From Alphaproteobacteria bacterium (GTDB lineage: Bacteria > Pseudomonadota > Alphaproteobacteria > VGEJ01), in contig VGEJ01000053.1 in NCBI GenBank assembly GCA_016869335.1, forward strand, positions 1-11,982: a stretch of DNA of 11,982 bases, given 5' to 3'. Below, piece after piece: positions 1 through 6,913 of the stretch. The notes beneath the pieces were generated by a model. It saw nothing but the letters and a program-made list of their open reading frames with translations, was not told the DNA's origin and searched no databases. Each line of letters opens with the position of its first letter. Position 1 is the first letter of the stretch. The position numbers and the translations under genes are program-made.

Positions 1-714
1 GCGCACCGCGGCGATGGCGCCCGCCGACGCCTCGAGGCCCTGGACGTCGCTGCCGGTATGGAAGGCGACACCGCTGCGCCGGCAATGGTCAGCCACGCCG
101 CGCGTGAACTTGTAGGAATCGCCGAGCTCATCGCCCGGGAAGTGAATGCCGCCGGCGATGCCATCGGCGGTCTCGCGCAGCGCGGGCTCGAGCGCAACGC
201 AGCCGCGGCGGTCGGCGACAGTGAAGTTCATGCCGAAGGAGCGCATCGATTCGCTGAGCCGCGCGGCCGCGTCAAGCGCCGCGGCGCTGCAGTAGATCTT
301 GAGGCAGCCCTTGGTGTTGAGGTCGTAGTCCAGCCCAACGTCGGTGCGCACTTCCTTGAACGCGCGCTGGCTGAGGAGCGCGAGCCGTAGGTTGGCGAGC
401 GTGTTGGCGCGGAACCGCTCGGCCGTGCAGTTGCGGAGGAACTCGACGCCCCAGCGGCCGACGCGCGGGATCGCGCCATAGCGCAGCAGCACCGGCGCGT
501 CCTCCTTGCCGAGCCAGCGCAGCACGTTGCGCGGCATCCCCGGCTGCGACCACGGCATCACCTCGCTCGCGTGGACGATGCCGCCGTTGGCGAAGCTCGC
601 CTCCTGCGCGACATCGTCGTGGCGCTCGAACACCTCGACCGCGTGGCCGCGCTTCATCAGGTAGTAGGCCGTCATGGTGCCCACCACGCCAGCCCCGAGC
701 ACGCTGACCCGCAT
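1..714 (-). CDS. dadA: DadA-like FAD-dependent D-amino-acid dehydrogenase, C-terminus cut by window edge
   Basis: The frame is open from the ATG at 714 to the left edge, giving 238 residues of a protein that is usually about 410-430 long. The N-terminus has the FAD dinucleotide-binding motif VLGAGVVG (residues 5-12), and the first beta strand region ends in E30-R31. The segment NGGIVHASEVMPWSQPG (43-59), the RNC (94-96), and the GGIHFPGDELGDSYKF stretch (188-203) follow the layout of E. coli DadA closely. Members oxidise D-amino acids to 2-oxo acids plus ammonia, passing electrons to the respiratory chain at the inner membrane face. The start is supported by GGGAGG (722-727 on the plus map) with a 7-base spacer. 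It lies 44 bp after the 133-aa gene on the same strand, so co-transcription is plausible. The exact substrate is unknown; a sarcosine/glycine-oxidase-like DAO-family relative is the main alternative. Confidence 0.88.
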   Translation of the reverse strand, partial: MRVSVLGAGVVGTMTAYYLMKRGHAVEVFERHDDVAQEASFANGGIVHASEVMPWSQPGMPRNVLRWLGKEDAPVLLRYGAIPRVGRWGVEFLRNCTAERFRANTLANLRLALLSQRAFKEVRTDVGLDYDLNTKGCLKIYCSAAALDAAARLSESMRSFGMNFTVADRRGCVALEPALRETADGIAGGIHFPGDELGDSYKFTRGVADHCRRSGVAFHTGSDVQGLEASAGAIAAVR

Positions 715-758
715 CAGCTCGCCTCCCTCAGCCCGTCGTTCTTTCGGCTATCGGCACC

Positions 759-1160
759 TCAGTCTGCGATCAGACTCAAGCGGGCGTGGACCTTGCGCAG
801 GTAGTCGAGTTCACCGAGATCGAAGCGACCTTCCGCAATATCGCGCCGGAAGTCCTCGAGCTCGAGCCGCAGCGCCCCGGAGATACTCTGGTGCAGCAAT
901 TGATCGATCAGGTGACGCGCCTCTTCCTCTCGCGAGGCGGAAGCCGGCGGGCTGCTGGCGGCCGGAGCCGCCGGGCGTGTCGGTTCCGGTTCGTCGGCGC
1001 TCGGCGCCCGCTCATGCGGTACGAGAAGCATGTTCCAGGTGACATCAGCGAGTCGCATACGGGCGCGGATCTCACGCGCCGCCGCCACGATGTCGGCCGC
1101 GTCATCCCCCCCGAGGCGCTCCAGAAGCGCCATGAACTCGTCACGGTTGAGCGTTGTCAT
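759..1160 (-). CDS. Conserved-looking 133-aa hypothetical protein, two helical segments joined by Pro/Ala-rich linker
   Basis: I do not recognise a named family. The predicted protein has an N-terminal helical segment (about residues 1-48, with the phrase LERLGGDDAADIVAAAREIRARM followed by a TWNMLLVP turn). A flexible Pro/Ala/Glu linker follows (about 50-75), then a charged, helix-rich C-terminus (76-133, RRDIAEGRFDLGELDYLRKV). There is no signal peptide, membrane segment or metal motif, so it is probably a soluble cytoplasmic protein. The N-terminal helix resembles small alphaproteobacterial proteins annotated only as hypothetical, but that is from memory. The ATG at 1160 has no strong Shine-Dalgarno. 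It lies between the hotdog hydratase (47 bp upstream) and the dadA-like gene (44 bp downstream), all on the same strand. The composition (domain-linker-domain) makes a chance ORF unlikely. Confidence 0.72.
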   Translation of the reverse strand: MTTLNRDEFMALLERLGGDDAADIVAAAREIRARMRLADVTWNMLLVPHERAPSADEPEPTRPAAPAASSPPASASREEEARHLIDQLLHQSISGALRLELEDFRRDIAEGRFDLGELDYLRKVHARLSLIAD

Positions 1161-1207
1161 GTACTGCCGTTCAGGGTTTGGCGGCGGATCCTAGCAGGCC
1201 GTGGCGG

Positions 1208-2065
1208 TTAGACGAAGCGGCCCTCGCCCAGCATGGCGGTGGCGCCGTCCGGTGTCTCCGCCCAGAGCGCGACGCCGCCCCCGTCGAGCCGTCCAGCGAT
1301 GCGGAAGGGCGCAGTCACGAAGAGCGGCGCCAGCGCACGGACGGTGAACGACGCGAGGTTTCGCCCGGCCGCTTGGCGCCGGCACAGGTCGAGCAGCAGG
1401 GTGGCGGTGAGCGGCCCGTGGACGACGAGGCCGGGGTAGCCTTCGACGGTGGTGGCGTAGGGCGCATCGTAATGGATACGGTGACTGTTGAAGGTCAGCG
1501 CGGAATAGCGAAACAGGAGCACCGGATCGGGCCTGACCTCACGGCCGAACGCCGCATCATGGGGCGCCGTCCGGGGCGCCGGCGGGACCTCGCCGGCCCT
1601 CGGTGCGGCGCGATAGACCAGGTCCTGCTCCTCGACCAGGGCCGGGTAGTCGGCCGTCCCGATCGCATGGCGAAGGCCAACGAACACCAGCGTGCCGGAG
1701 CGGCCTTCCTTGACCTCCACCCTCATGATCTCGGAGCGGCGCACGATCGCGTCGCCAACACGAATGACCCCGGGGAACGCGATCCGGCTGCCGGCCCACA
1801 TGCGGCGTGGGAGCGGTACATCGGGGAAAAACCGGCCGCGCCGCGGATGGCCATCGGGCCCGAGCTCGGACTGCCGCGTGGTGTCGTGAAAGAACAGCCA
1901 GTGTGAACCCGGCGGCAACGGATCGCCCACCTCGGGCCATGGCTCGTCGCGATCGAGCAGCGCCGCAAAGGCCGCCATTCGTCCGGCCGTCACGGTGTCG
2001 TAGCTTTCGTGCACCCGACCCACCCAGTCGGTCAGGCGTGAGAAATCGCCGGTCATGCCGCTCAT
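1208..2065 (-). CDS. MaoC/HTD2-type hotdog acyl-thioester hydratase (mesaconyl-C4-CoA hydratase-like)
   Basis: This 285-aa protein looks like the double-hotdog dehydratases of the HTD2 / mesaconyl-C4-CoA hydratase group, which add or remove water at a 3-hydroxyacyl thioester (CoA or ACP). The N-terminal half has SHWLFF (54-59) and RRMWAGSRIAFP (87-98). The C-terminal half holds the hydratase signature RYSALTFNSHRIHYD (186-200), with N193, H195 and D200 in the catalytic-loop region, followed by EGYPGLVVHGPL (208-219), which is highly typical of this group. The ATG at 2065 is preceded by GGGGCGA; a second in-frame ATG at 2056 is possible but has no ribosome site. The LLM monooxygenase gene lies 59 bp upstream on the same strand. 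The substrate is not determinable: mesaconyl-, methacrylyl- or other enoyl-CoA are all possible. Confidence 0.88.
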   Translation of the reverse strand: MSGMTGDFSRLTDWVGRVHESYDTVTAGRMAAFAALLDRDEPWPEVGDPLPPGSHWLFFHDTTRQSELGPDGHPRRGRFFPDVPLPRRMWAGSRIAFPGVIRVGDAIVRRSEIMRVEVKEGRSGTLVFVGLRHAIGTADYPALVEEQDLVYRAAPRAGEVPPAPRTAPHDAAFGREVRPDPVLLFRYSALTFNSHRIHYDAPYATTVEGYPGLVVHGPLTATLLLDLCRRQAAGRNLASFTVRALAPLFVTAPFRIAGRLDGGGVALWAETPDGATAMLGEGRFV

Positions 2066-2124
2066 TTCGCCCCGGGTGCCCGGAGGCTAGACCGATCGGC
2101 GGCGTTCGCCAAGGCTCCCGGCGC

Positions 2125-3123
2125 TCAGCACAGGCCGAAGGCGCGCGCCAGGAGCTCGTAGGAGCGCAGGCGCGCCGCGAACGAGTGGGTGATCGTGAGG
2201 ATGACCAGCTCGGCAATGCCATAGGCCGCCGCCATCGCATCGAGCCGGCGTCTGACGGCATCCGGGGTACCAACAAAGCTGCGCGAGCGGTAGCGGGCGA
2301 CGCGTGCGCGCTCCTCGGCGCTGTAGGGGTAGCCGAGCGCCTCCTCGACCGAGGGGTAGGGTCCCAACTCGCCGCGGTCGAGCCGCAGCCGCCACAGGTC
2401 GCGGCTGGTCGCCAGCCGATCCGCCTCGGCCTCGGTCTCTGCGACGATGACGAAGACCCCGGCGTTGGTCCTCGGCTCCGGGTACAGCGCCGAGGGCCTG
2501 AAGTGCGCGCGGTAGCCCTCCACGACCATCTCGCCGTCGGCCGGATTGATGAAGTGGGCATGCGAGTACGCGAGCCCGAAGTGGGCCGCGTAGGCCGCGC
2601 TCTGGTCGCTCGAGCCGAGGAGCCAGAGCCCGGGGACGCCGGCGGCGCGAGGGGTCGCGCGCACCGTCGCGAACGCCTCGGTGGTTGGCGCGGTGTCGGT
2701 GAGAAAGGCAGCGAGATCGCCGATCCGGGCCCCGAAGTACTCGATGCCGACGGGCGAGCCGCAGGCGAGCGCCGCCGCCGTGATCTGATCCGATCCGGGC
2801 GCGCGGCCGATGCCGAGGTCGATCCGGCCGGGATGCAGAAGCTCGAGCAGGCGAAAGGTCTCGGCGACCTTGAGCGGGCTGTAGTGGCTGAGCATCACCC
2901 CGCCCGAGCCAACCCGAATGCGCGAGGTCTGGGCAGCGACGTGACCGATCATGATCTCGGGCGCAGAGTCGGCGAAGCCATCGGTACCATGGTGCTCGGC
3001 CAGCCAATAGCGCGAGTAGCCGAGCGCCTCGCAGGCCTGCGCCAGGCGCACCGTCTCCACGAGCGCATCGTGCGCGTTCCCGCCGCTCCGAACCGGCGAC
3101 TGATCGAGCACCGAAAGCTGCAC
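2125..3123 (-). CDS. LLM-class flavin-dependent oxidoreductase, group 1 (luciferase-like monooxygenase)
   Basis: The 332-aa product is a bacterial-luciferase-like TIM-barrel flavoprotein of the 'group 1' type (similar to YhbW), using reduced FMN and oxygen or acting as an F420/FMN oxidoreductase. Diagnostic stretches are MQLSVLDQSPV at the N-terminus, YWLAEHHG (39-46), IRVGSGGVMLSHYSP (69-83), ETFRLLELLHPGRIDLGIGRAPGSD (88-112) and the LLGSSDQSA segment further on. The C-terminal VGTPDAVRRRL motif is also family-typical. Translation begins at GTG 3123; a GGAG lies about 11 bases upstream. It is the first gene of the leftward block and its start faces hyuA across 168 bp. The length is normal for the family. 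The substrate cannot be read from the sequence; in this context an oxidation of a heterocyclic or amine compound is only a guess. Confidence 0.92.
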   Translation of the reverse strand: MQLSVLDQSPVRSGGNAHDALVETVRLAQACEALGYSRYWLAEHHGTDGFADSAPEIMIGHVAAQTSRIRVGSGGVMLSHYSPLKVAETFRLLELLHPGRIDLGIGRAPGSDQITAAALACGSPVGIEYFGARIGDLAAFLTDTAPTTEAFATVRATPRAAGVPGLWLLGSSDQSAAYAAHFGLAYSHAHFINPADGEMVVEGYRAHFRPSALYPEPRTNAGVFVIVAETEAEADRLATSRDLWRLRLDRGELGPYPSVEEALGYPYSAEERARVARYRSRSFVGTPDAVRRRLDAMAAAYGIAELVILTITHSFAARLRSYELLARAFGLC

Positions 3124-3185
3124 GCCCGCCCGGTCTCCGCGTGAACCCGACGCCGGGGCGATCTTACGTCATTGGCCGCGCCCGT

Positions 3186-3200
3186 CCGCATGATCTGCGG
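3186..3200. repeat. Perfect inverted repeat CCGCA-N5-TGCGG
   Basis: Five-base arms CCGCA and TGCGG flank the spacer TGATC. It lies near the middle of the divergent region, 13 bp from the start of a second dyad. The size suits a dimeric regulator half-site pair, but arms this short can arise by chance in GC-rich DNA. Confidence 0.35.
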
Positions 3201-3211
3201 CGGGCGCTAGG

Positions 3212-3225
3212 AAGCCCCTGGGCTT
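3212..3225. repeat. Perfect inverted repeat AAGCCC-CT-GGGCTT
   Basis: Six-base arms with a two-base centre form a 14-bp palindrome 67 bp upstream of the hyuA start. Its position suits an operator. A short RNA hairpin is an alternative, but no T-run follows, which argues against a terminator. Confidence 0.4.
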
Positions 3226-3291
3226 TGCATTAAGGTCACGGTCCGGAGCAGAGGGAAGAACCCGCCAAACGGGCAGCGGGAGGGCTCGGGC

Positions 3292-5358
3292 ATGCGCTTT
3301 GCCGTCGACACCGGGGGTACGTTTACCGATCTGATCGTCGAGGACGGCGATCAGATCACCATGTACAAGACGGCGACGACGCCGCACGACCCCATCATCG
3401 GCTTGCTCGACAGCGTCGCTCTGGCCGCCAAGGACCTCGGCCTCTCGACCCGCGATCTGCTCGGTCGCGGCGACCTGTTCATCCACGGCACGACCCGGGC
3501 GATCAACGCCATCGTGACCGGGAACACCGCGCGCACCGCCTTCCTCACCACCCAGGGCCATCCCGACATCCTGGTCTTCCGCGAGGGCGGCCGCATCGAG
3601 CCGTTCAACTTCACGGTGCCCTACCCCGAGCCCTACGTGCCGCGCTCGCTCACCTTCGAGGTGCCGGGGCGCATCATGGCGGACGCCTCCGTGCGCGAGC
3701 CGCTCGATGAGCAAGCGCTGCGCGCGGTGATCGCCAAGCTCAAGGAGAAGAAGGTCGAGGCGGTCGGGGTGTGCCTGCTGTGGTCAGTGGTCAATCCGGC
3801 GCATGAGCTTCGCGTCGGCGACCTGTTGGCGGAGCACCTTCCGGGAGTTCCGTTCACTCTCTCGCACCAGCTCAATCCGGCGATCCGCGAGTACCGTCGC
3901 GCCTCCTCGACCTGCATCGATTCCTCGCTCAAGCCACTCATGGCGGCCTACCTCAACAACCTCGCCGCGCGCCTCGAGGCGGCCGGGTTCTCGGGCCGCG
4001 TACTCGTGGTCACCTCGCAGGGCGGGGTGATGGACGCGCGCGATGCGGCGCGCACCCCAATCCACTCGATCAACTCCGGGCCGGCCATGGCGCCGGTCGC
4101 CGGCCGCCATTTCGCCGCCGCCGACTCAGGAATGGACACCGCCGTGGTGGCCGACACCGGCGGCACCACGTTCGACGTCAGCCTGGTGCGCCGCGGCCGT
4201 ATCCCGTGGACCCGCGAGACCTGGATCGGCCAGCCCTACCGCGGCCACATGACCGGCTTCCCCTCTGTCGACGTCAAGAGCATCGGCGCGGGCGGTGGCT
4301 CGATCGCCTGGGTCGACTCGGGCGGCATGCTGCACGTCGGCCCGCAGAGCGCCGGCGCGGTGCCCGGTCCGGCGTGCTACGGCACGGGTGGCAGCGAGGC
4401 TACGGTGACCGATGCCTCCTTGGTGCTCGGCTACCTCGACCCGGAGTATTTCCTCGGCGGCGCGATGCAGGTCGACCGTGCGGCGGCAGCGGCGGCCATT
4501 CGCGCCAGGGTTGGCGAGCCGCTCGGCCTGACGCTCGAGGCGGCGGCCGCCGCGATCATCGAGCTCGCGACCGAAAACATGGTGCACGCGATCGAGGACA
4601 TCACGGTCAACCAGGGCATCGATCCCGCCACCGCGTGCCTGATCGGCGGCGGCGGCGCGGCCGGCCTCAACTCGGTGCTGATCGCGCGCCGGCTCGGCTG
4701 CCCAACGGTCATCATCCCCGAGGTCGGCGCGGCGCTGAGCGCGGCGGGCGCGCTGATGTCGGACCTCACGGCCGCGTTCCACGCCACATACTTCACCGCC
4801 AGCCAGCGCTTCGACCGCGACGGCGTCAATCGGGTCCTCGAGGAGATCGAGGAGAAATGCGAGGATTTCGTGCGTACCACCGGGCGCGGCGCGATCAGCC
4901 ATCACATCGAGTTCGCAGCCGAGGCGCGCTATCCGCATCAGGTATGGGAGATCGAGGTGCCGCTGCGGGCGGCGCGGTTCCGTGCCGAGGGCGATGTCAA
5001 GGCGCTGCTGAAGAGCTTCCACGACGTTCACGAGGACGTGTTCGCGATCTGCGACCGCGACTCGGAGATCGAGGTGGTGGGGTGGAACGCGGCGGTGCGC
5101 TGCCGGCTGCGCGACGGTGCAAGCGGGACGCTGGCGCGGCGCCACCGCGCCGATCGCATCGCCTCCTCGCGCCGCGTCTATTTTCCCGGCACGGGCTACG
5201 TCGACGCGAGCGTCCACAACTTCGAGGCGCTCAATCGCCACGACCGGGTGCAGGCACCGGCGATCATCGAGTCCTCTTTCACCACGGTCGTGCTCTATCC
5301 CGGCTCTTCCGCCACGGTGACCGACGGCGGCAGCCTGTCGATCGACCCCGGCTCGTAA
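3292..5358 (+). CDS. hyuA: HyuA/AcxA-type ATP-dependent hydantoinase/oxoprolinase/carboxylase subunit
   Basis: The 688-aa product matches the length and domain order of the hydantoinase A / N-methylhydantoinase A / acetone-carboxylase beta-type ATPases, which phosphorylate or ATP-activate a carbonyl/amide substrate. The N-terminal domain (about 1-175) starts with the actin-fold phosphate motif VDTGGTFTDLIV (5-16) and FIHGTTRAINAIV (63-75). The central domain has REYRRASST (199-207), GGVMDA (244-249), INSGPAMAPVAG (260-271), the second phosphate loop VADTGGTTFDVSLV (286-299), GAGGGSIAW (332-340) and SAGAVPGPACYG (353-364). The remainder (about 500-680) is the C-terminal acetone-carboxylase-like domain. 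GGGAGGG sits 7 bases before the ATG. These enzymes normally work with a HyuB/alpha partner, yet the next genes are an SDR and an RraA-like protein. K329 stands where many relatives have His in the D-x-H-T-x-GAGGG motif. The substrate is unknown. Confidence 0.92.
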   Translation: MRFAVDTGGTFTDLIVEDGDQITMYKTATTPHDPIIGLLDSVALAAKDLGLSTRDLLGRGDLFIHGTTRAINAIVTGNTARTAFLTTQGHPDILVFREGGRIEPFNFTVPYPEPYVPRSLTFEVPGRIMADASVREPLDEQALRAVIAKLKEKKVEAVGVCLLWSVVNPAHELRVGDLLAEHLPGVPFTLSHQLNPAIREYRRASSTCIDSSLKPLMAAYLNNLAARLEAAGFSGRVLVVTSQGGVMDARDAARTPIHSINSGPAMAPVAGRHFAAADSGMDTAVVADTGGTTFDVSLVRRGRIPWTRETWIGQPYRGHMTGFPSVDVKSIGAGGGSIAWVDSGGMLHVGPQSAGAVPGPACYGTGGSEATVTDASLVLGYLDPEYFLGGAMQVDRAAAAAAIRARVGEPLGLTLEAAAAAIIELATENMVHAIEDITVNQGIDPATACLIGGGGAAGLNSVLIARRLGCPTVIIPEVGAALSAAGALMSDLTAAFHATYFTASQRFDRDGVNRVLEEIEEKCEDFVRTTGRGAISHHIEFAAEARYPHQVWEIEVPLRAARFRAEGDVKALLKSFHDVHEDVFAICDRDSEIEVVGWNAAVRCRLRDGASGTLARRHRADRIASSRRVYFPGTGYVDASVHNFEALNRHDRVQAPAIIESSFTTVVLYPGSSATVTDGGSLSIDPGS

Positions 5359-5405
5359 GCCGGTGGCGCCGGAACCGTCAGAGACCTGACCGCAGGGAGA
5401 CCCAG

Positions 5406-6197
5406 ATGGAGATCGCGCTCAAGGGTAAGCGTACGCTCATCACCGCCGGCGCCTCGGGCATCGGGCGGGTCATCGCCGACGTCTTCGCCGAGAACGGCGC
5501 CCGAATCCACCTCTGCGACATCGACGAGGCCGCGTTGGCCAAGGTCAGGGCGGAGCGACCCGAGTTCGGCGCCAGCGTCGCCGACGTCGCCGACCCGGCC
5601 GCGGTCGATCGCCTGTTCGACGAAGCGCTGCCGCGGCTCGGCGGCCTCGACATCCTGATCAACAACGCCGGCATCGCCGGCCCGACCAAGCCTTTCGCCG
5701 AGGTGACGCCCGAAGAGTTCACCCGGACGATGGCAGTCAATCTCAATAGCCAGTTCTTCTGCACCCGGCGCGCGGTCGCGCCGCTGCGGGCCGCGGGCGG
5801 CGGGGCGATCGTCAATCTGTCTTCGGTCGCCGGCCGATTTCCCATGCCGCTGCGTACGCCCTACTCGACCTCGAAGTTCGCGGTCTGCGGCTTCACCTCC
5901 GAGGCGGCCTACGAGCTCGGTCCCGACAACATCCGCGTCAACGCGATCCTGCCCGGCGCCGTCGAGGGGCCGCGGCTCCGCAACGTGCTGGAGAAGCAAG
6001 CGGCGGCGGCCGGCAGGACTTACGATGAGTGGCTGCCGACCGTGCTCTCGATGATCTCGATGCGCACCATGGTGTCACAGCGCGACATCGCCGAGATGGC
6101 GCTGTTCCTGAGCTCCGATGCGGGCCGCCACGTCTCGGGCCAGCTCATCGCCGTGTGCGGCAACTTCGAGGGCTACCGCCGGCCGGGCAGCCCGTGA
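5406..6197 (+). CDS. Short-chain dehydrogenase/reductase (classical SDR, probably NAD-dependent)
   Basis: The 263-aa protein is a complete classical SDR with a Rossmann fold. The cofactor motif TAGASGIG is at 13-20. The acidic D38 and D40 at the end of the second strand suggest NAD(H) rather than NADP(H). NNAG is at 86-89, N112/N114 in the VNLNS region, the catalytic Ser in NLSSVAG (137-143), and the YSTSK active-site pair Y153/K157. It should interconvert a secondary alcohol and a ketone. The start at ATG 5406 is supported by AGGGAGA ending a few bases upstream. It is 47 bp after hyuA and its last codons overlap the RraA-like gene by 4 bp (GTGA), indicating one operon with translational coupling. 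The tail VCGNFEGYRRPGSP is unusual in replacing the common GG-x-x-x-D-G ending. The substrate is not predictable. Confidence 0.94.
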   Translation: MEIALKGKRTLITAGASGIGRVIADVFAENGARIHLCDIDEAALAKVRAERPEFGASVADVADPAAVDRLFDEALPRLGGLDILINNAGIAGPTKPFAEVTPEEFTRTMAVNLNSQFFCTRRAVAPLRAAGGGAIVNLSSVAGRFPMPLRTPYSTSKFAVCGFTSEAAYELGPDNIRVNAILPGAVEGPRLRNVLEKQAAAAGRTYDEWLPTVLSMISMRTMVSQRDIAEMALFLSSDAGRHVSGQLIAVCGNFEGYRRPGSP

Positions 6198-6850
6198 GCG
6201 CAGCCGAGAGCCTCACCGCGCGGCTCAGGCGCTGTTACACGGGCGCGGTCTACGATGTGATGCGCGAGCTCGGGCTCGGCGAGGCGGTCCTGCCCTCCAC
6301 CATCGCTCCGCTCGCGCCGGGCATGACGCTCGCGGGTCCGGCGTGGACCTTCTCGGGCGACCTCGAGATGGGGCGCGATCCGCACCAGACGCTGCTCGGC
6401 TGGACCGAGGCGCTGGCGCTGGCGCCGGCGGGGCATGTGGCGGTGTACCAGCCCAACACCTCCGAGATCGCGCTGATGGGCGAGCTCTCAGCCGAGACGC
6501 TACAGCGGCGTGGCGTCCTCGGTTACATCGTCGATGGCGGCTGCCGCGACAGCCGCTTCATCATCGAGCGGGGCTTTCCCGTGTTCTGCCGTTTCCGCAC
6601 GCCGCGCGACATCGTCGGGCGCTGGCTGGCGCGTGGGCTCGGCGAGCCGATCACGATCGGCACGGTCCGCATCGCCACGGGCGATTACGTGCTCGCCGAC
6701 GGCGATGGCGTCATCGTCATCCCCGGCGCGCACGCCGTAGCGGTGATCGAGCGGACCGAGGCCGCAATGGCGACCGAGAACAAGGTGCGGAGCGCGATCC
6801 TCGCCGGCACCGATCCGCGTGAGGCCTACCGCCGCCACGGCAAGTTCTGA
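6194..6850 (+). CDS. RraA-like / HMG-CHA aldolase-family protein (putative lyase)
   Basis: I place the start at GTG 6194, inside the GTGA overlapping the SDR stop, because the protein then begins MSAAESLTARLRRCYTGAVYD like family members; the upstream in-frame ATG at 6029 lies inside the SDR gene. The resulting 218-aa product has the RraA-type fold core. It carries MGELSAETLQRRG (95-107), and E97 is spaced 20 residues from R118-D119 in VDGGCRDS, the acidic-X20-R-D arrangement seen in 4-carboxy-4-hydroxy-2-oxoadipate / 4-hydroxy-4-methyl-2-oxoglutarate aldolases. GDYVLADGDGVIVIP (163-177) is the usual C-terminal signature. Such enzymes use Mg2+ to split or decarboxylate 2-oxo-diacids. Genuine RraA (RNase E inhibitor) is possible by name but less likely in a catabolic operon. 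The last gene of the hyuA operon before the metal-response pair. Confidence 0.87.
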   Translation: MSAAESLTARLRRCYTGAVYDVMRELGLGEAVLPSTIAPLAPGMTLAGPAWTFSGDLEMGRDPHQTLLGWTEALALAPAGHVAVYQPNTSEIALMGELSAETLQRRGVLGYIVDGGCRDSRFIIERGFPVFCRFRTPRDIVGRWLARGLGEPITIGTVRIATGDYVLADGDGVIVIPGAHAVAVIERTEAAMATENKVRSAILAGTDPREAYRRHGKF

Positions 6851-6913
6851 TTCAGCCGGCCCCTTGGGCAGGCCGCACGTATTCCCAACAAAGCATTAAA
6901 CAGTTATTTATAT
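6851..6913 (+). promoter_or_regulatory. AT-rich promoter/operator region of the arsR-CDF pair
   Basis: After 40 GC-rich bases the sequence switches to a run of A and T around 6889-6913, unlike the rest of the window. It contains the imperfect dyad TAAACAGTTATTTA (6897-6910; TAAA/TTTA arms, 10 of 14 positions symmetric), a possible ArsR-family operator. No good Shine-Dalgarno precedes GTG 6914 or ATG 6923, so a promoter this close would give a leaderless or very short-leader mRNA. A 5-bp stem CGGCC/GGCCG (6857-6861 with 6871-6875) lacks a T-run and is at best a weak transcription end for the preceding operon. Confidence 0.45.

Larger units (their letters stand above)
3124..3291. promoter_or_regulatory. 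Divergent promoter/operator region between the LLM and hyuA genes
   Basis: This 168-bp gap separates two divergently transcribed gene blocks, so it must hold both promoters. No convincing -35/-10 pair is visible in this GC-rich stretch. It contains two perfect short dyads: CCGCA-TGATC-TGCGG at 3186-3200 and AAGCCC-CT-GGGCTT at 3212-3225. A weaker CCCG-CCAAA-CGGG lies at 3261-3273, in what would be the hyuA leader. The hyuA ribosome site GGGAGGG is at 3278-3284. The dyads are candidate operator sites; no regulator gene lies beside them in the window. Confidence 0.55.

Noticed and set aside
2072..2083. Inverted repeat CCGGG-TG-CCCGG upstream of the hotdog gene start
   Set aside because: Short GC-only arms in GC-rich DNA, no T-run; not supportable as a terminator or operator.
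2087..3007. 306-aa minus-strand open frame within the LLM gene in another frame
   Set aside because: Arg-rich frame-shifted reading of the LLM gene, no family signature.
1807..3144. 445-aa plus-strand open frame over the LLM and hotdog genes
   Set aside because: Antisense shadow typical of high-GC DNA; the minus strand carries two clear enzyme families over the same bases.
4126..5241. 371-aa minus-strand open frame inside hyuA
   Set aside because: Antisense shadow with low-complexity Arg/Ala/Asp composition; the plus strand encodes a full recognisable HyuA protein.
4206..5405. Open frame extending the SDR frame far upstream through the hyuA gene (about 400 extra residues)
   Set aside because: The extension is an Arg/Gly-rich out-of-frame reading of the hyuA gene; the SDR has its own Shine-Dalgarno and a normal N-terminus at 5406.
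6857..6875. CGGCC/GGCCG stem after the RraA-like gene as an intrinsic terminator
   Set aside because: Only five pairs, nine-base loop and no following T-run.
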